From positions 102,117-166,116 of the forward strand of contig CAYYOV010000002.1 in the NCBI GenBank assembly GCA_964473365.1: a DNA stretch of 64,000 bases, given 5' to 3'. Position numbers and translations under genes: made by a program. This document shows, piece after piece, positions 42,579-51,230 of the stretch. Numbering within the stretch: the stretch's first letter is position 1; each line of letters starts with the position of its first letter. Under the pieces are notes generated by a model, which was given only the letters and a program-made list of their open reading frames with translations, made no database searches and was not told where the DNA came from. The stretch comes from 2-02-FULL-55-14 sp964473365 (GTDB taxonomy: Bacteria; Bacteroidota; Ignavibacteria; UBA10030).

Positions 42579-42600
42579 TTGTGTTATCGGAGGGGAGGAT

Positions 42601-43467
42601 CTACCGTGCCGGCGCGCCGTGAGCGGGGGAGACGCCGTATTCCGCTGCTGCCCAGAGCGTGAGGATCGCTGTGAGCCCTGCGATCGCCCGTTTCTCGTCC
42701 TCGAGGTGGATGACGAGACCGTACGTATCTGCGACGAAATGAATATAGCCCAGCACGCGGCGGGCTCGTGATTTGTTGACCCATCCATGCCACAGGCTGA
42801 CCTGATCGACGATCATGGCTTCATGGCGACGGAGGAATTCGCCGAGCGAGATGACGCGAGAGCTCTGTGGTGTGCGAGGCTTGCAAAGATTCATCAGGTC
42901 GGTGACGTACTGCTCCATATGGCGCGCAAGGAACCGGTTGCTACGCCGGCGGAGATACAACGTCCGAGCGATTGAGAACCGGGCCTTTGTGCGAACGCGG
43001 AATCTGGGGACCACCGGGTGAAAATCGTAGATCGTCTGGACCGCCTTTCGATCCACCTCATCTTCCTCGTGGTACACCCAGGCCTTGCTGAGCTCACGCC
43101 ACGATTGGATCGTCAGGACCTCCTTCATGCGGCTATCGAGAACAATGTATCGTCCGCGCTCGACTTTGACGACGGTCACCCAGTGCTGCCATTCCTGGAC
43201 GCAGAGCAGGCACGGAATGCCGCGCTTGAGGAACCTGTGCAATTCCTTCCGGGCACTTCCGGCTTCGAAGCGTCGAACAACGTTCAGCGAGGCATTGAAC
43301 TGTCGGGCGGCCCGGGCCAATTGGATCTCATCGGTACCGTACCACCAGTTCGTGCCGGCGGCCTTCGAGATCTGTTTCTCATTGGCAAAGATGCCGAGGG
43401 TCGCCAGCGCATGCTTCAGGGCGAAGGGTCCGCACTGCCAGAGATTGGGTTGTGGGTAGAAGCCCAT
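42601..43467 (-). CDS. C39-like cysteine peptidase domain protein
   Basis: 288 residues from the ATG at 43467; an upstream frame to 43581 would run into the divergent gene's start and is less likely. The N-terminus has NLWQCGPFALKHAL with the nucleophile Cys12, then QHWVTVVKVERGRYIVLDS with His95 and Asp111: the Cys-His-Asp order of C39/papain-like peptidases. No signal peptide or ABC domain is present, so it is not a bacteriocin exporter. The C-terminal ~150 residues are helical and basic (TLYLRRRSNRFLARHMEQYV), with no family recognised. It is divergent from an ATP-grasp ligase gene, and similar peptidase/ligase pairs are known in amidoligase systems. Confidence 0.7.
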   Translation of the reverse strand: MGFYPQPNLWQCGPFALKHALATLGIFANEKQISKAAGTNWWYGTDEIQLARAARQFNASLNVVRRFEAGSARKELHRFLKRGIPCLLCVQEWQHWVTVVKVERGRYIVLDSRMKEVLTIQSWRELSKAWVYHEEDEVDRKAVQTIYDFHPVVPRFRVRTKARFSIARTLYLRRRSNRFLARHMEQYVTDLMNLCKPRTPQSSRVISLGEFLRRHEAMIVDQVSLWHGWVNKSRARRVLGYIHFVADTYGLVIHLEDEKRAIAGLTAILTLWAAAEYGVSPAHGAPAR

Positions 43468-43521
43468 GGGTCTTGATGACGGGATGATGAACCTAGACAA
43501 ACTTTCGCCGAAGGTCAACGC

Positions 43522-43566
43522 ATGAACTTGTCTCGGAGCGCAAAAAGACCGAAATTCAAGCGATGA
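43522..43566 (+). CDS. Possible 14-codon leader ORF before the ATP-grasp gene
   Basis: ATG at 43522 with GAAGG about eight bases upstream; the peptide is MNLSRSAKRPKFKR, strongly basic, and its TGA overlaps the ATG of the ATP-grasp gene (ATGA). It may be a translational coupler or a substrate peptide, or may be chance. The ATP-grasp gene has no ribosome site of its own, which supports coupling. Confidence 0.4.
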   Translation: MNLSRSAKRPKFKR

Positions 43567-44654
43567 CGACATCGCAGACAACGGTCGGGATCCTCTTCAA
43601 TCTCACCGGCGAGGACGAATACGAGCGTCTCCGTGGTTTTGACCCGAAGTCGCTCGGCTTCACGCCTGAGTATCGGATCGAGGTTGCCACGGCCATAGAA
43701 GAATACGAGGCCCTGGCAACGGCGCTCGAGCGGGAAGGCTTTCGGGTACGGCTGCTGAACATCGAGGACAATCTTTCTCGGATGCAGGAACTCCTGCGGC
43801 GGAACAAGGTGGATGTTGTCTTCAACCTCGTGGAGCACTTTCGGGAGGAATCGGGCCTGGAGTCGGCCGTCGCCGGCGTGCTGGAATTGCTCAACATTCC
43901 CTACACCGGTGCCACCCCGTTCGCCCTGACACTCTGTCAGCGGAAAGGACTGACCAAGCAGGTCCTACTAGCCAACGGCGTTCCCACGCCTCACTACCGG
44001 CTCTTGTATGAGCATTCCTTGCCTCAGCGGCATGGTCTGCGATACCCGGTGATCGTCAAACCCGCGCGTGAAGATGCGAGCGCCGGGATCCATCCGCACT
44101 CGGTGGCTCGAACTTGGAAAGCTCTTCGGGCTGCGTTGAAAGGAGCGTTCAAGGAATTCCGTCCCCCCATCCTCGTCGAAGAGTTCATTGACGGCCGTGA
44201 ACTGCATGTGAGCATTCTGGGGAATGATCCGCCGAAGGCACTCCCGGTGCTCGAGTACGATTTCAGGGATCTTCCCGCGCGTCATCCCCGGATCCTGTCC
44301 TACGCGACAAAATGGGACCCTCTGCAGGAGGCATATCACCGGATCCACGCCGTGTGCCCCGCGCCCTTGAGTCCCTCCATGACGAAAGCCGTACAACGGA
44401 TGGCCGTGCGCGCGTTCGAGCTGACCGGGTCACGGGATTATGCGCGGGTCGATCTCCGTCTCTCGACGACGCGAGGGATCCACGTACTCGAAGTGAATCC
44501 CAACCCGGATCTGACGGAAGGGGTCTCGTTCATGGACTCTGCCGAAAAGGCCGGCCTGTCATTTTCTGGGACGTTACGGCAGATCATCGAAATGGCGTTG
44601 GCCCGGCGTCCGCAGGTAGCCGCATTCCCCCCGAATTCGTTGAAGCAGACCTAA
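43563..44654 (+). CDS. ATP-grasp ligase, D-alanine-D-alanine ligase-like
   Basis: 363 residues. The N-terminal pre-ATP-grasp domain (VGILFNLTGEDEYERL) is followed by VDVVFNLVEHFREESGLESAVAGVLELLNIPYTGA, a Ddl-like stretch. The ATP-grasp core comes next: YPVIVKPAREDASAGI for the nucleotide loop, PPILVEEFIDGRELHVSIL, YARVDLRLSTTRGIHVLEVNPNPDL for the metal-binding Glu and Asn. It forms an amide or peptide bond with ATP. The substrate is probably not simply D-Ala: the Ddl loop around the second active site differs, and no mur genes are nearby. Pairing with the C39-like gene and the leader ORF suggests a peptide-processing function. Confidence 0.8.
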   Translation: MTTSQTTVGILFNLTGEDEYERLRGFDPKSLGFTPEYRIEVATAIEEYEALATALEREGFRVRLLNIEDNLSRMQELLRRNKVDVVFNLVEHFREESGLESAVAGVLELLNIPYTGATPFALTLCQRKGLTKQVLLANGVPTPHYRLLYEHSLPQRHGLRYPVIVKPAREDASAGIHPHSVARTWKALRAALKGAFKEFRPPILVEEFIDGRELHVSILGNDPPKALPVLEYDFRDLPARHPRILSYATKWDPLQEAYHRIHAVCPAPLSPSMTKAVQRMAVRAFELTGSRDYARVDLRLSTTRGIHVLEVNPNPDLTEGVSFMDSAEKAGLSFSGTLRQIIEMALARRPQVAAFPPNSLKQT

Positions 44655-44716
44655 CGACTCACTGTCGACCCGACCAGAAGGGCGACGGTGATGTGACGAC
44701 CTACTGATCGCACGGT

Positions 44717-44738
44717 TCCCGGTCCAGAGCGACCGGGA
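44717..44738 (+). terminator. Candidate terminator of the ATP-grasp gene
   Basis: TCCCGGTC (44717-44724), loop CAGAGC, GACCGGGA (44731-44738), then TCGCTGTTCTTGG. 8-bp perfect stem with weak T content, 63 bp after the stop. Confidence 0.5.
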
Positions 44739-44842
44739 TCGCTGTTCTTGGCGCTTCGCCGTCTGCTCGGGGAAGTGTCAGGAAGACGCGGCAGACGTGT
44801 GCGTCACGAACCTATCCCCTCAATTCTTTGCACTTCCTTTCG

Positions 44843-44855
44843 TATGTTGTCCCCA
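44843..44855 (+). promoter_or_regulatory. -10-like box abutting the mutS start
   Basis: TATGTT at 44843-44848 ends six bases before the mutS ATG at 44855. There is no Shine-Dalgarno sequence. If used, the mRNA would be leaderless. The -35 region is not clear. Confidence 0.3.
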
Positions 44856-47452
44856 TGTCCACCCCCCTGATGCGCCAATACCAGCAGGTCAAGGCGAAGC
44901 ATCCCGAGACCGTCCTGTTGTTCAGGATGGGGGACTTCTTCGAGACGTTCGAAGAAGATGCCAAGATCACGTCGCGGGTCCTGGGCATCACCTTGACGAA
45001 GCGTGGGAACGGAGCGGCAGGCGAAGTGCCGCTGGCAGGATTCCCGCACCACGCTCTGGATGCATACTTACCGAAGCTCGTCCGCGCGGGGTATCGCGTT
45101 GCCGTGTGTGAACAGCTCGAAGATCCGAAATTCGCGAAGGGGATCGTCAAGCGTGACGTGATCGAGGTTGTCACCCCGGGCGTGTCCTTCTCCGAAAAGG
45201 TCCTTGACCGTTCGCAGAACAACTTCCTCGCGGCGGTGGCACTTTCCTCGCCCCTTGCTCAAGGCACCGATCTGGCGGGCTGTGCATGGGTGGACATCTC
45301 GACCGGAGAATTCTACGCGACTGAAGTTCCACTGGCGCGCCTCCCGGAGCATCTGGCTGGGCTTGGCGTTGCTGAAGTGTTGGTTCAAAAGCGGGATGAC
45401 CAGGCACTTGCAACACTGTTGACGCCAGTCAACGCTCTTCGGACCCGCATGGATGATTGGGTATTCCACCGGGACTACGGGTACGAAGCGCTCATCACCC
45501 ATTTCAAGACTCAGAGCCTCAAAGGATTCGGCCTCGAGGAGCTTTCTGTCGGGGTGATCGCTTCTGGCGCCGTCCTTCACTACCTGCAAGAGACCCAGCG
45601 TTCGAACCTTCCGCATCTTCGACGGGTCGTCGCAGTCGATCTGGCCGAGACCATTGTCCTCGATCCATCAACGAAGCGAAACCTCGAGATCACAGCTGCG
45701 ATGTCGGGGGGCACGGATGGTTCGCTCTTCTCGGTGCTCGACCACACCCACACGCCCATGGGTGGCCGCATGCTCAAGCAATGGGTGCATCATCCGCTGA
45801 AGCGGCTGGAGCCGATCGAACGACGGCTTGAGGCAGTTGCGGACCTGGTCAGTGCGGACCGATCTCGAGAGGCACTGCAGGGCCTCCTGGCGAAGGTCGG
45901 CGACCTGGAGCGTCTGCTCGCGCGAATTGCCACCGGCCGGTCCGGACCGCGTGATGTAGTGGCTCTACGCCAATCGCTCGAGCACATTCCGGCGATCGCG
46001 AAGGCTGGCACCGCCTTCCAGGCGCCGCTCCTTGTCGAACTGGCCGACGCTCTCGATCCCCTTGGAGAGGTCGTTACGCGGATCGCGAATTCCATCGTGG
46101 ACGAACCTCCGGCCACGCTGGCCGATGGAGGTGTCATCCGACCTGGGTTCAATGCCGACCTCGACGAGTTGCGTTCGGTCGCGTTCGGTGCCAAGGACTG
46201 GATCGCACGCCTCCAGCAAACGGAGCGTGAGCGGACAGGCATATCGTCCCTCAAGGTCGGATTCAACAACGTGTTCGGATACTACCTGGAGATCACGAAC
46301 ACGCACAAGGACAAAGTGCCGGCGGATTATCTGCGCAAGCAGACGTTGGCCAACGCGGAGCGCTACATCACGCCCGCCCTGAAAGAGTACGAAGACAAGG
46401 TCATGCACGCCGAGGAGCGGATCCTGCAACTGGAGACGGAGCTCTTCCAGGAGATCCGCGCGGCCGTCGCGCTGTCTGCGGCGGCCATCCAGGAGAACGC
46501 CAGGCGCTTGGCCCAGCTGGATTGCCTCGCGTCGCTTGCGCAAACGGCTGTAGAGCAACGATACGTGCGTCCGACCGTCGATGCTTCAATGACGCTTGAG
46601 ATCGTTGGCGGACGGCATCCGGTCATTGAGCGATTCCTGCCCCCGGGGGAGACATACCAGGAGAACGATTGTCACCTTGACCCGGACGACGCTCAGATCC
46701 TGATCATCACCGGCCCGAATATGAGCGGCAAGTCGAGCTATTTGCGGCAGGTGGGTCTGATCGTCCTCCTTGCCCATATCGGTAGTTTCGTGCCGGCGGC
46801 ATCGGCACACGTGGGCTTGGTCGACCGGATCTACACCCGGGTCGGTGCGAGCGACAACATTGCTGCCGGGGAAAGCACCTTCCTCGTCGAAATGCACGAA
46901 GCGGCGCATATCGTCAATACCGCTACGAAGCGGAGTCTGATCCTTCTGGACGAAGTGGGCCGCGGAACGAGCACCTTCGACGGCATCAGCATTGCGTGGG
47001 CGCTCACGGAGTACTTGCATGAACGCATCGGCGCCAAGACCCTGTTCGCGACGCACTATCACGAGTTGAACGAATTGTCGCAGCTCCTGGCCCGGGTTCG
47101 GAACGTCAAAGTGGACGTGCGTGAATACGGCGACAAGGTGGTCTTCCTGCATCGGGTGGTTCCAGGGTTTGCCGACCATTCGTATGGCATTCAGGTAGCG
47201 CAGATGGCTGGACTACCGGCTGAACTGACGGTACGGGCAACCGAGATCCTAAAGAACCTGGAATCATCCGAGCTCGTGACCCATCGGAGCGCCCGACGAA
47301 CAGCCCCGGAGGCCGCCCCGCAAATCAGCCTGTTCGAGATGCGGGAGGATCGACTACGAGAAGCCCTTCGCGGAGTCGATCCAAACTCGATCACGCCTCT
47401 GGACGCCTTGCAGATCATCGCCAAGCTTAAGAAGGACTTCGATATCGATTAG
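44855..47452 (+). CDS. mutS: DNA mismatch repair protein MutS
   Basis: 865 residues from the ATG at 44855. The mismatch-reading loop FRMGDFFETFEEDA holds the Phe-x-Glu pair. The connector and lever/clamp domains follow, then the ABC ATPase with Walker A TGPNMSGKSSYLRQ, signature DNIAAGESTFLVEM, Walker B SLILLDEVGRGTSTFDG and a His in LFATHYHEL. The helix-turn-helix dimerisation region is near the end (VAQMAGLPAELTVRATEIL). It starts post-replicative mismatch repair. Without a ribosome site and with a -10 box six bases away, the mRNA may be leaderless. mutL is not in the window. Confidence 0.97.
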   Translation: MSTPLMRQYQQVKAKHPETVLLFRMGDFFETFEEDAKITSRVLGITLTKRGNGAAGEVPLAGFPHHALDAYLPKLVRAGYRVAVCEQLEDPKFAKGIVKRDVIEVVTPGVSFSEKVLDRSQNNFLAAVALSSPLAQGTDLAGCAWVDISTGEFYATEVPLARLPEHLAGLGVAEVLVQKRDDQALATLLTPVNALRTRMDDWVFHRDYGYEALITHFKTQSLKGFGLEELSVGVIASGAVLHYLQETQRSNLPHLRRVVAVDLAETIVLDPSTKRNLEITAAMSGGTDGSLFSVLDHTHTPMGGRMLKQWVHHPLKRLEPIERRLEAVADLVSADRSREALQGLLAKVGDLERLLARIATGRSGPRDVVALRQSLEHIPAIAKAGTAFQAPLLVELADALDPLGEVVTRIANSIVDEPPATLADGGVIRPGFNADLDELRSVAFGAKDWIARLQQTERERTGISSLKVGFNNVFGYYLEITNTHKDKVPADYLRKQTLANAERYITPALKEYEDKVMHAEERILQLETELFQEIRAAVALSAAAIQENARRLAQLDCLASLAQTAVEQRYVRPTVDASMTLEIVGGRHPVIERFLPPGETYQENDCHLDPDDAQILIITGPNMSGKSSYLRQVGLIVLLAHIGSFVPAASAHVGLVDRIYTRVGASDNIAAGESTFLVEMHEAAHIVNTATKRSLILLDEVGRGTSTFDGISIAWALTEYLHERIGAKTLFATHYHELNELSQLLARVRNVKVDVREYGDKVVFLHRVVPGFADHSYGIQVAQMAGLPAELTVRATEILKNLESSELVTHRSARRTAPEAAPQISLFEMREDRLREALRGVDPNSITPLDALQIIAKLKKDFDID

Positions 47453-47569
47453 CGGCGGGGGCCGGTGGTGCGACGAGCGCCGACTACCACCAGGACCGCT
47501 TTGCGCTCTGAGTTGCGTTTCATCCGCAGGGGTGTGAATTCGCCCTGATCTTCCATCAATTGTATTCCC

Positions 47570-48169
47570 GTGCTCATGATTCTGCTTCGTACGCATCGAC
47601 TTTCCCATCTTCCGGCCCTCGAAGTGGATCCGGTATTGTTTGAACCCCGATTCGCGAGCCATTGCTCGATGACGAATTGCAACGCGCATTGCTGCCGGGA
47701 CGGAGTCTGGGCCGATCCTACGGAGAAGGCCCGGATCCTGGACCATGCCGAAATGATCATCCGCCACATGGATCCGGATCAACCGAAGGACCCGGCTAGG
47801 TGGTTCAGCGGAGAGGTCGAGGAAGATGCGGACTACCCGTCGGGACATTGCGTCGGAACGGCCACGGCGGACCGAGGATGCGTCTTTCTCGACGGTCGAG
47901 GATGGTGTGTGCTTCAGAAAGCTGCGGCGGCCGAGGGGATGAACAAATTTGCCCTCAAGCCGTATTACTGTGTGGCATTCCCCTTGACGGTGTCTGACGG
48001 CGTGCTGACAGTCGACGATCCAGACTTCACCAACAGGACGACCTGCTGCAGCGTCGTCGAGAACGGTCACCATGCGCCGGCGGATGTTTGTCGCGAGGAA
48101 CTGGAGTTCATGCTTGGCCCCGAGGGGATGAGCGAGCTGGATGAACTCAGAAAAGACCGTCAACGTTGA
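47570..48169 (+). CDS. DUF3109 family cysteine-rich protein
   Basis: 199 residues (GTG at 47570; the ATG at 47576 is an equally good start). Cys-rich pattern of DUF3109/YkgJ-like proteins: CSMTNCNAHCCRDG, GHCVG.., RGCVFLDGRGWCVLQKAA, LKPYYCVAFPL and RTTCCSVVENG. The cysteines probably bind zinc or an Fe-S cluster; no enzymatic role is established. The family is common in Bacteroidota and relatives. It lies 117 bp after mutS, without a recognisable link to it. Confidence 0.85.
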   Translation: MLMILLRTHRLSHLPALEVDPVLFEPRFASHCSMTNCNAHCCRDGVWADPTEKARILDHAEMIIRHMDPDQPKDPARWFSGEVEEDADYPSGHCVGTATADRGCVFLDGRGWCVLQKAAAAEGMNKFALKPYYCVAFPLTVSDGVLTVDDPDFTNRTTCCSVVENGHHAPADVCREELEFMLGPEGMSELDELRKDRQR

Positions 48170-48250
48170 AGATGGAATGTCGAGAGGTCTGACCACCGTT
48201 CTTTCTGATACCTAAGGTCGCACTCACATACACACTTGCCGGGGTCTACG

Positions 48251-48751
48251 ATGGAATCGACACCAGTCATCACCGCTGCACCGACTCCTCTGGTCTATGC
48301 CGGGTTCTGGAAACGTTTTGCCGCGTACCTGATCGATTCGATCGTGATCGGTATCGTCGCCATGATCATCCTTCTTCCGTTCTTCATCATGATGGGCTTC
48401 GGAATCGTGATGTCGGCAACCTCCGATGATGCCGAGCAGGTGATCCCGGCGGTCATTGGCGCGATCGTCGGATACCTGATGCTGGGACTCCTGGCGGCTA
48501 TCGGTCAATGGCTCTACTTCGCGCTGATGGAATCCTCGAAGCATCAGGGAACGCTCGGCAAGATGGCGCTGGGCATTCGAGTCACCGATCTGGCCGGAAA
48601 CCGCATAACGTTTGGGCGGGCTACGGGACGCTATTTTGCGAAGATCATCTCCGGCTTGACCATGGGCGTCGGCTATGTGCTTGCTGCGTTCACGGAAAAG
48701 AAGCAGGCGCTGCACGATATGATCGCAGGGTGTCTGGTCGTGGATCGCTGA
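48251..48751 (+). CDS. RDD family integral membrane protein
   Basis: 166 residues from the ATG at 48251 (an in-frame alternative start at 48236). It carries the RDD signature YAGFWKRFAAYLIDSIVIGIVAMIILLPFF with the Arg and the Asp in the first helix, then a second helix pair (AVIGAIVGYLMLGLLAAIGQWLYFALMES) and the conserved GTLGKMALGIRVTDLAGNRITFGRA. Some RDD proteins are proposed cation/proton antiporters; the role here is unknown. No operon partner. Confidence 0.85.
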   Translation: MESTPVITAAPTPLVYAGFWKRFAAYLIDSIVIGIVAMIILLPFFIMMGFGIVMSATSDDAEQVIPAVIGAIVGYLMLGLLAAIGQWLYFALMESSKHQGTLGKMALGIRVTDLAGNRITFGRATGRYFAKIISGLTMGVGYVLAAFTEKKQALHDMIAGCLVVDR

Positions 48752-48925
48752 CGTTACCGCGGGGAGCGAACGATTGAGGTGGCTTCCTCGCAGACCAGCA
48801 GTGACGACGGTAAGATCTGTGAACGAGACCGCGCTTGAGCACCCTTGGGCGCAGACTTCCTCGTGCTTGTCCACCGTGATCGTCCACTCCACGCATCGAT
48901 GTGTTCCTCCGCACGTTCCCGGCCT

Positions 48926-48954
48926 TGAGAACCGGCTGACTTCTCGCTAGATTA
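48926..48954 (+). promoter_or_regulatory. Candidate promoter of the heme cyclase gene, leaderless arrangement
   Basis: TTGAGA (48926-48931), 17-bp spacer, TAGATT (48949-48954). The predicted transcription start coincides with or immediately precedes the start codon at 48959; no ribosome site is present. Confidence 0.5.
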
Positions 48955-48958
48955 GTGC

Positions 48959-51121
48959 GTGCTGTCTGCCATCCGATCCCGTCTTGAGATCAAGGTCCTG
49001 CTTCTGATCATCGTCGTGTTGGTGATCGGGTTCGGGACCTATGTCATTCTGTCGATCCAGCGGGAATCCAGTGCCCTCGTCTCGCAGCAACGCGACCAGC
49101 TTCGCATCGCGACGGAAGCCTTGACGGCCGGGATCCGCAATGTCATGCTGACCGGCAAGTCGCCCTTTGCTGTCGAGTTGGTCAACGATATTCGCAGCAA
49201 TGTTCGGTTCGTGGATGTCACGATCTACGATCGGTTTGGCCGCGAAGTCTTCCTGCGTGAAGGGGAAGGGGTCAATCGGGATGTGAATGACCCGATCGTA
49301 CCCGACGTCCTCCGTTCAGGTCTGCTCCGGACGGCGATGATGCCGACGGACAGCGGAGCGGTCGCCACATGGTACGCGCCACTGCCGAACCGGCCAGAAT
49401 GTTGGCGCTGTCATGACACGAAAGACCCTCTGCGAGGGGTCCTTCAGGTTGCGCTTCGGCCGTCGGTCGCTCAATCGATGGGAGAACGCGCGTCCGTTCG
49501 CGATGTGGCTGGAACGCTGACGAACGCGATCGCCATCGCCTTTCGCACGATCATGCTCGGCGGCCACGGGGACCAGATGGACACGTTGATCGCGGCGGCG
49601 GGACAGATCCCCGGTGTCCGGCGGGTCCAGGTCTACGACCGGCTGGGCTCGCTCCACTTCGGTCCGGAGGCGGAGGAGATCCCGGACACGCAGATCGTGG
49701 ACATCCTGAAGCCGTTGTCGGCCGCGCACGTTCTTGAGGAACGGTCAGGTCGGGTACGGGTCTTCGCGCCGTTGGTCAATGAGGATCGGTGCCAGGTCTG
49801 CCACGGTGGCAAGTTCCCCATGCGGGGCGTGCTCGTGGTCGACTTCGATCGTCCCGCCTTGACCCGATGTGCGCGTGATCCCGAAGGTGAATTCACGGCG
49901 GCGCTTCAGTCCTCCATCATCGAGGGCTTTCGGAGCATCATGCTGGTCGGCCGGGCGACGTCGGCCCGATTCTTCATGGACGAGTTGCGCGACCAGCAGG
50001 TGTTGCAGACGCTCCGCGTTTTCGATCGTCACGGTTACGAGCGTTTTCTGAACCCTCCGCCACGCACGCGTTCGGTCCTCGCACGCGTCATCGAGCAGCG
50101 GGACACGCTCGAGTTTCAGGAAGGAACGGGAGCAGACGAGCGCCTCGTTCGCATCGTCCAGATCCCGAACGAGAATCGATGCTACCCATGCCACGGATCA
50201 GCGCACAAGGTCCGGGCGGCCGTCGAGGTCTCGACGTCGATGGCGGCCATCAACGAGCTCGTGCGGGAGAATCAGATCCGGTCGGCTCTTATTGGGGCTC
50301 TGACGATCGTGTTGGTTTGGGGTACGCTGCGCATTTTCATGCGGCGGGTGGTGCTCCGGCCCGTGCAGGACATCGAACGCGTCGCGTCGCGAGTAGGTGC
50401 CGGGGATCTGTCGGTCGAGGCGCACATTCATTCGCTCGACGAGATCGGCACCCTGGCCCGACGCATCAACGAGATGGTCCAGGGTCTTCGGGAGCGTTTC
50501 CACCTTGAGCGATTCGTCTCGCAAGGCACAGTGGATGCAGTCCGGCGCAGCGATCTCGACGGCGTTTCGTTGGGGGGAGTGAGAAAGAAGGCGACGGTGT
50601 TCTTTTCGGACATCCGGGGTTTCACGGCCTACGCTGAGCGGGTGGAGCCGGAACGGGTCGTGAGCATGCTCAATGCCATCCTGTCGGCGCAGGCTTCGAT
50701 CGTCCGGAAATTCGGCGGCGATATCGACAAGTACGTGGGCGACGAATTGGTGGCGGTCTTTGAGGGGGACGACATGGTTGCTCGAGCCGTCCGTGCCGCC
50801 GTCGAGATCCAGGCAAGTGCATCCGGGGCACTCGAGGACGCAGATCGAGAGATCGTTTCGATCGGGATCGGTGTTCATATGGGTGAACTGATCATGGGAG
50901 CGATGGGGAGTGCTGAACGGATGGATTTCACGGTGATCGGCGATACCGTGAATCTTGGTGCACGGCTCTGCAGCGCCGCAGCGCCGGGACAGACCCTTCT
51001 CTCCGACGCGGCCGTCCGTGAGTTGTCTGATCCAGATTGGTGCCGCCTGACGGCCCTCGAACCGATCATCGTGAAAGGCAAGCGTTCACCGGTCAAGGTG
51101 TGGATGGTTGAAGGAGTCTGA
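48959..51121 (+). CDS. Class III adenylate/guanylate cyclase with a periplasmic sensor of three heme-c modules
   Basis: 720 residues, non-ATG start. Transmembrane helix 1 at ~13-31 and helix 2 at ~441-460 bracket a ~410-residue periplasmic region. In it three CXXCH heme-c sites fall at residues 148-152 (CWRCH), 278-282 (CQVCH) and 408-412 (CYPCH), exactly 130 apart. Each is preceded by a module with an xIMLxG helix and a YDRxG/FDRxG strand, so the sensor is a triplication. HAMP lies at ~461-513 and the cyclase domain at ~540-690. The latter has metal Asp551 (FFSDIRGFT) and Asp595 (KYVGDELVA), Lys591, Thr658 at the purine-specifying position, Asn665 and Arg669. ATP as substrate is likely. The protein probably reads redox state or a gas and makes cAMP. 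Heme attachment needs the Ccm/Ccs system, which is not in view. Confidence 0.9.
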   Translation: MLSAIRSRLEIKVLLLIIVVLVIGFGTYVILSIQRESSALVSQQRDQLRIATEALTAGIRNVMLTGKSPFAVELVNDIRSNVRFVDVTIYDRFGREVFLREGEGVNRDVNDPIVPDVLRSGLLRTAMMPTDSGAVATWYAPLPNRPECWRCHDTKDPLRGVLQVALRPSVAQSMGERASVRDVAGTLTNAIAIAFRTIMLGGHGDQMDTLIAAAGQIPGVRRVQVYDRLGSLHFGPEAEEIPDTQIVDILKPLSAAHVLEERSGRVRVFAPLVNEDRCQVCHGGKFPMRGVLVVDFDRPALTRCARDPEGEFTAALQSSIIEGFRSIMLVGRATSARFFMDELRDQQVLQTLRVFDRHGYERFLNPPPRTRSVLARVIEQRDTLEFQEGTGADERLVRIVQIPNENRCYPCHGSAHKVRAAVEVSTSMAAINELVRENQIRSALIGALTIVLVWGTLRIFMRRVVLRPVQDIERVASRVGAGDLSVEAHIHSLDEIGTLARRINEMVQGLRERFHLERFVSQGTVDAVRRSDLDGVSLGGVRKKATVFFSDIRGFTAYAERVEPERVVSMLNAILSAQASIVRKFGGDIDKYVGDELVAVFEGDDMVARAVRAAVEIQASASGALEDADREIVSIGIGVHMGELIMGAMGSAERMDFTVIGDTVNLGARLCSAAAPGQTLLSDAAVRELSDPDWCRLTALEPIIVKGKRSPVKVWMVEGV

Positions 51122-51217
51122 TGCTCACGCGCCCGGCACTCCAAGCGGCCAACAGTCGGGAAAGCCGTCTCCGCATGCTCGTATCGTCCAATTCTGCTGC
51201 TCAACGTACCTAACGCA

Positions 51218-51230
51218 TATAGTCCTCCAT
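51218..51230 (+). promoter_or_regulatory. -10-like box abutting the phosphatase start
   Basis: TATAGT at 51218-51223 ends six bases before the TTG start at 51230. The -35 is poor. Possible leaderless transcript in addition to read-through from the cyclase gene. Confidence 0.25.

Noticed and set aside
42601..43467. C39 bacteriocin processing exporter
   Set aside because: Only the peptidase fold is present; there is no ABC transporter or membrane domain and no double-glycine precursor nearby.
47449..47577. 42-codon minus-strand frame with basic C-terminus between mutS and the DUF3109 gene
   Set aside because: Opposite to both genes' ends, no ribosome site and no known family; kept only as a remote possibility.
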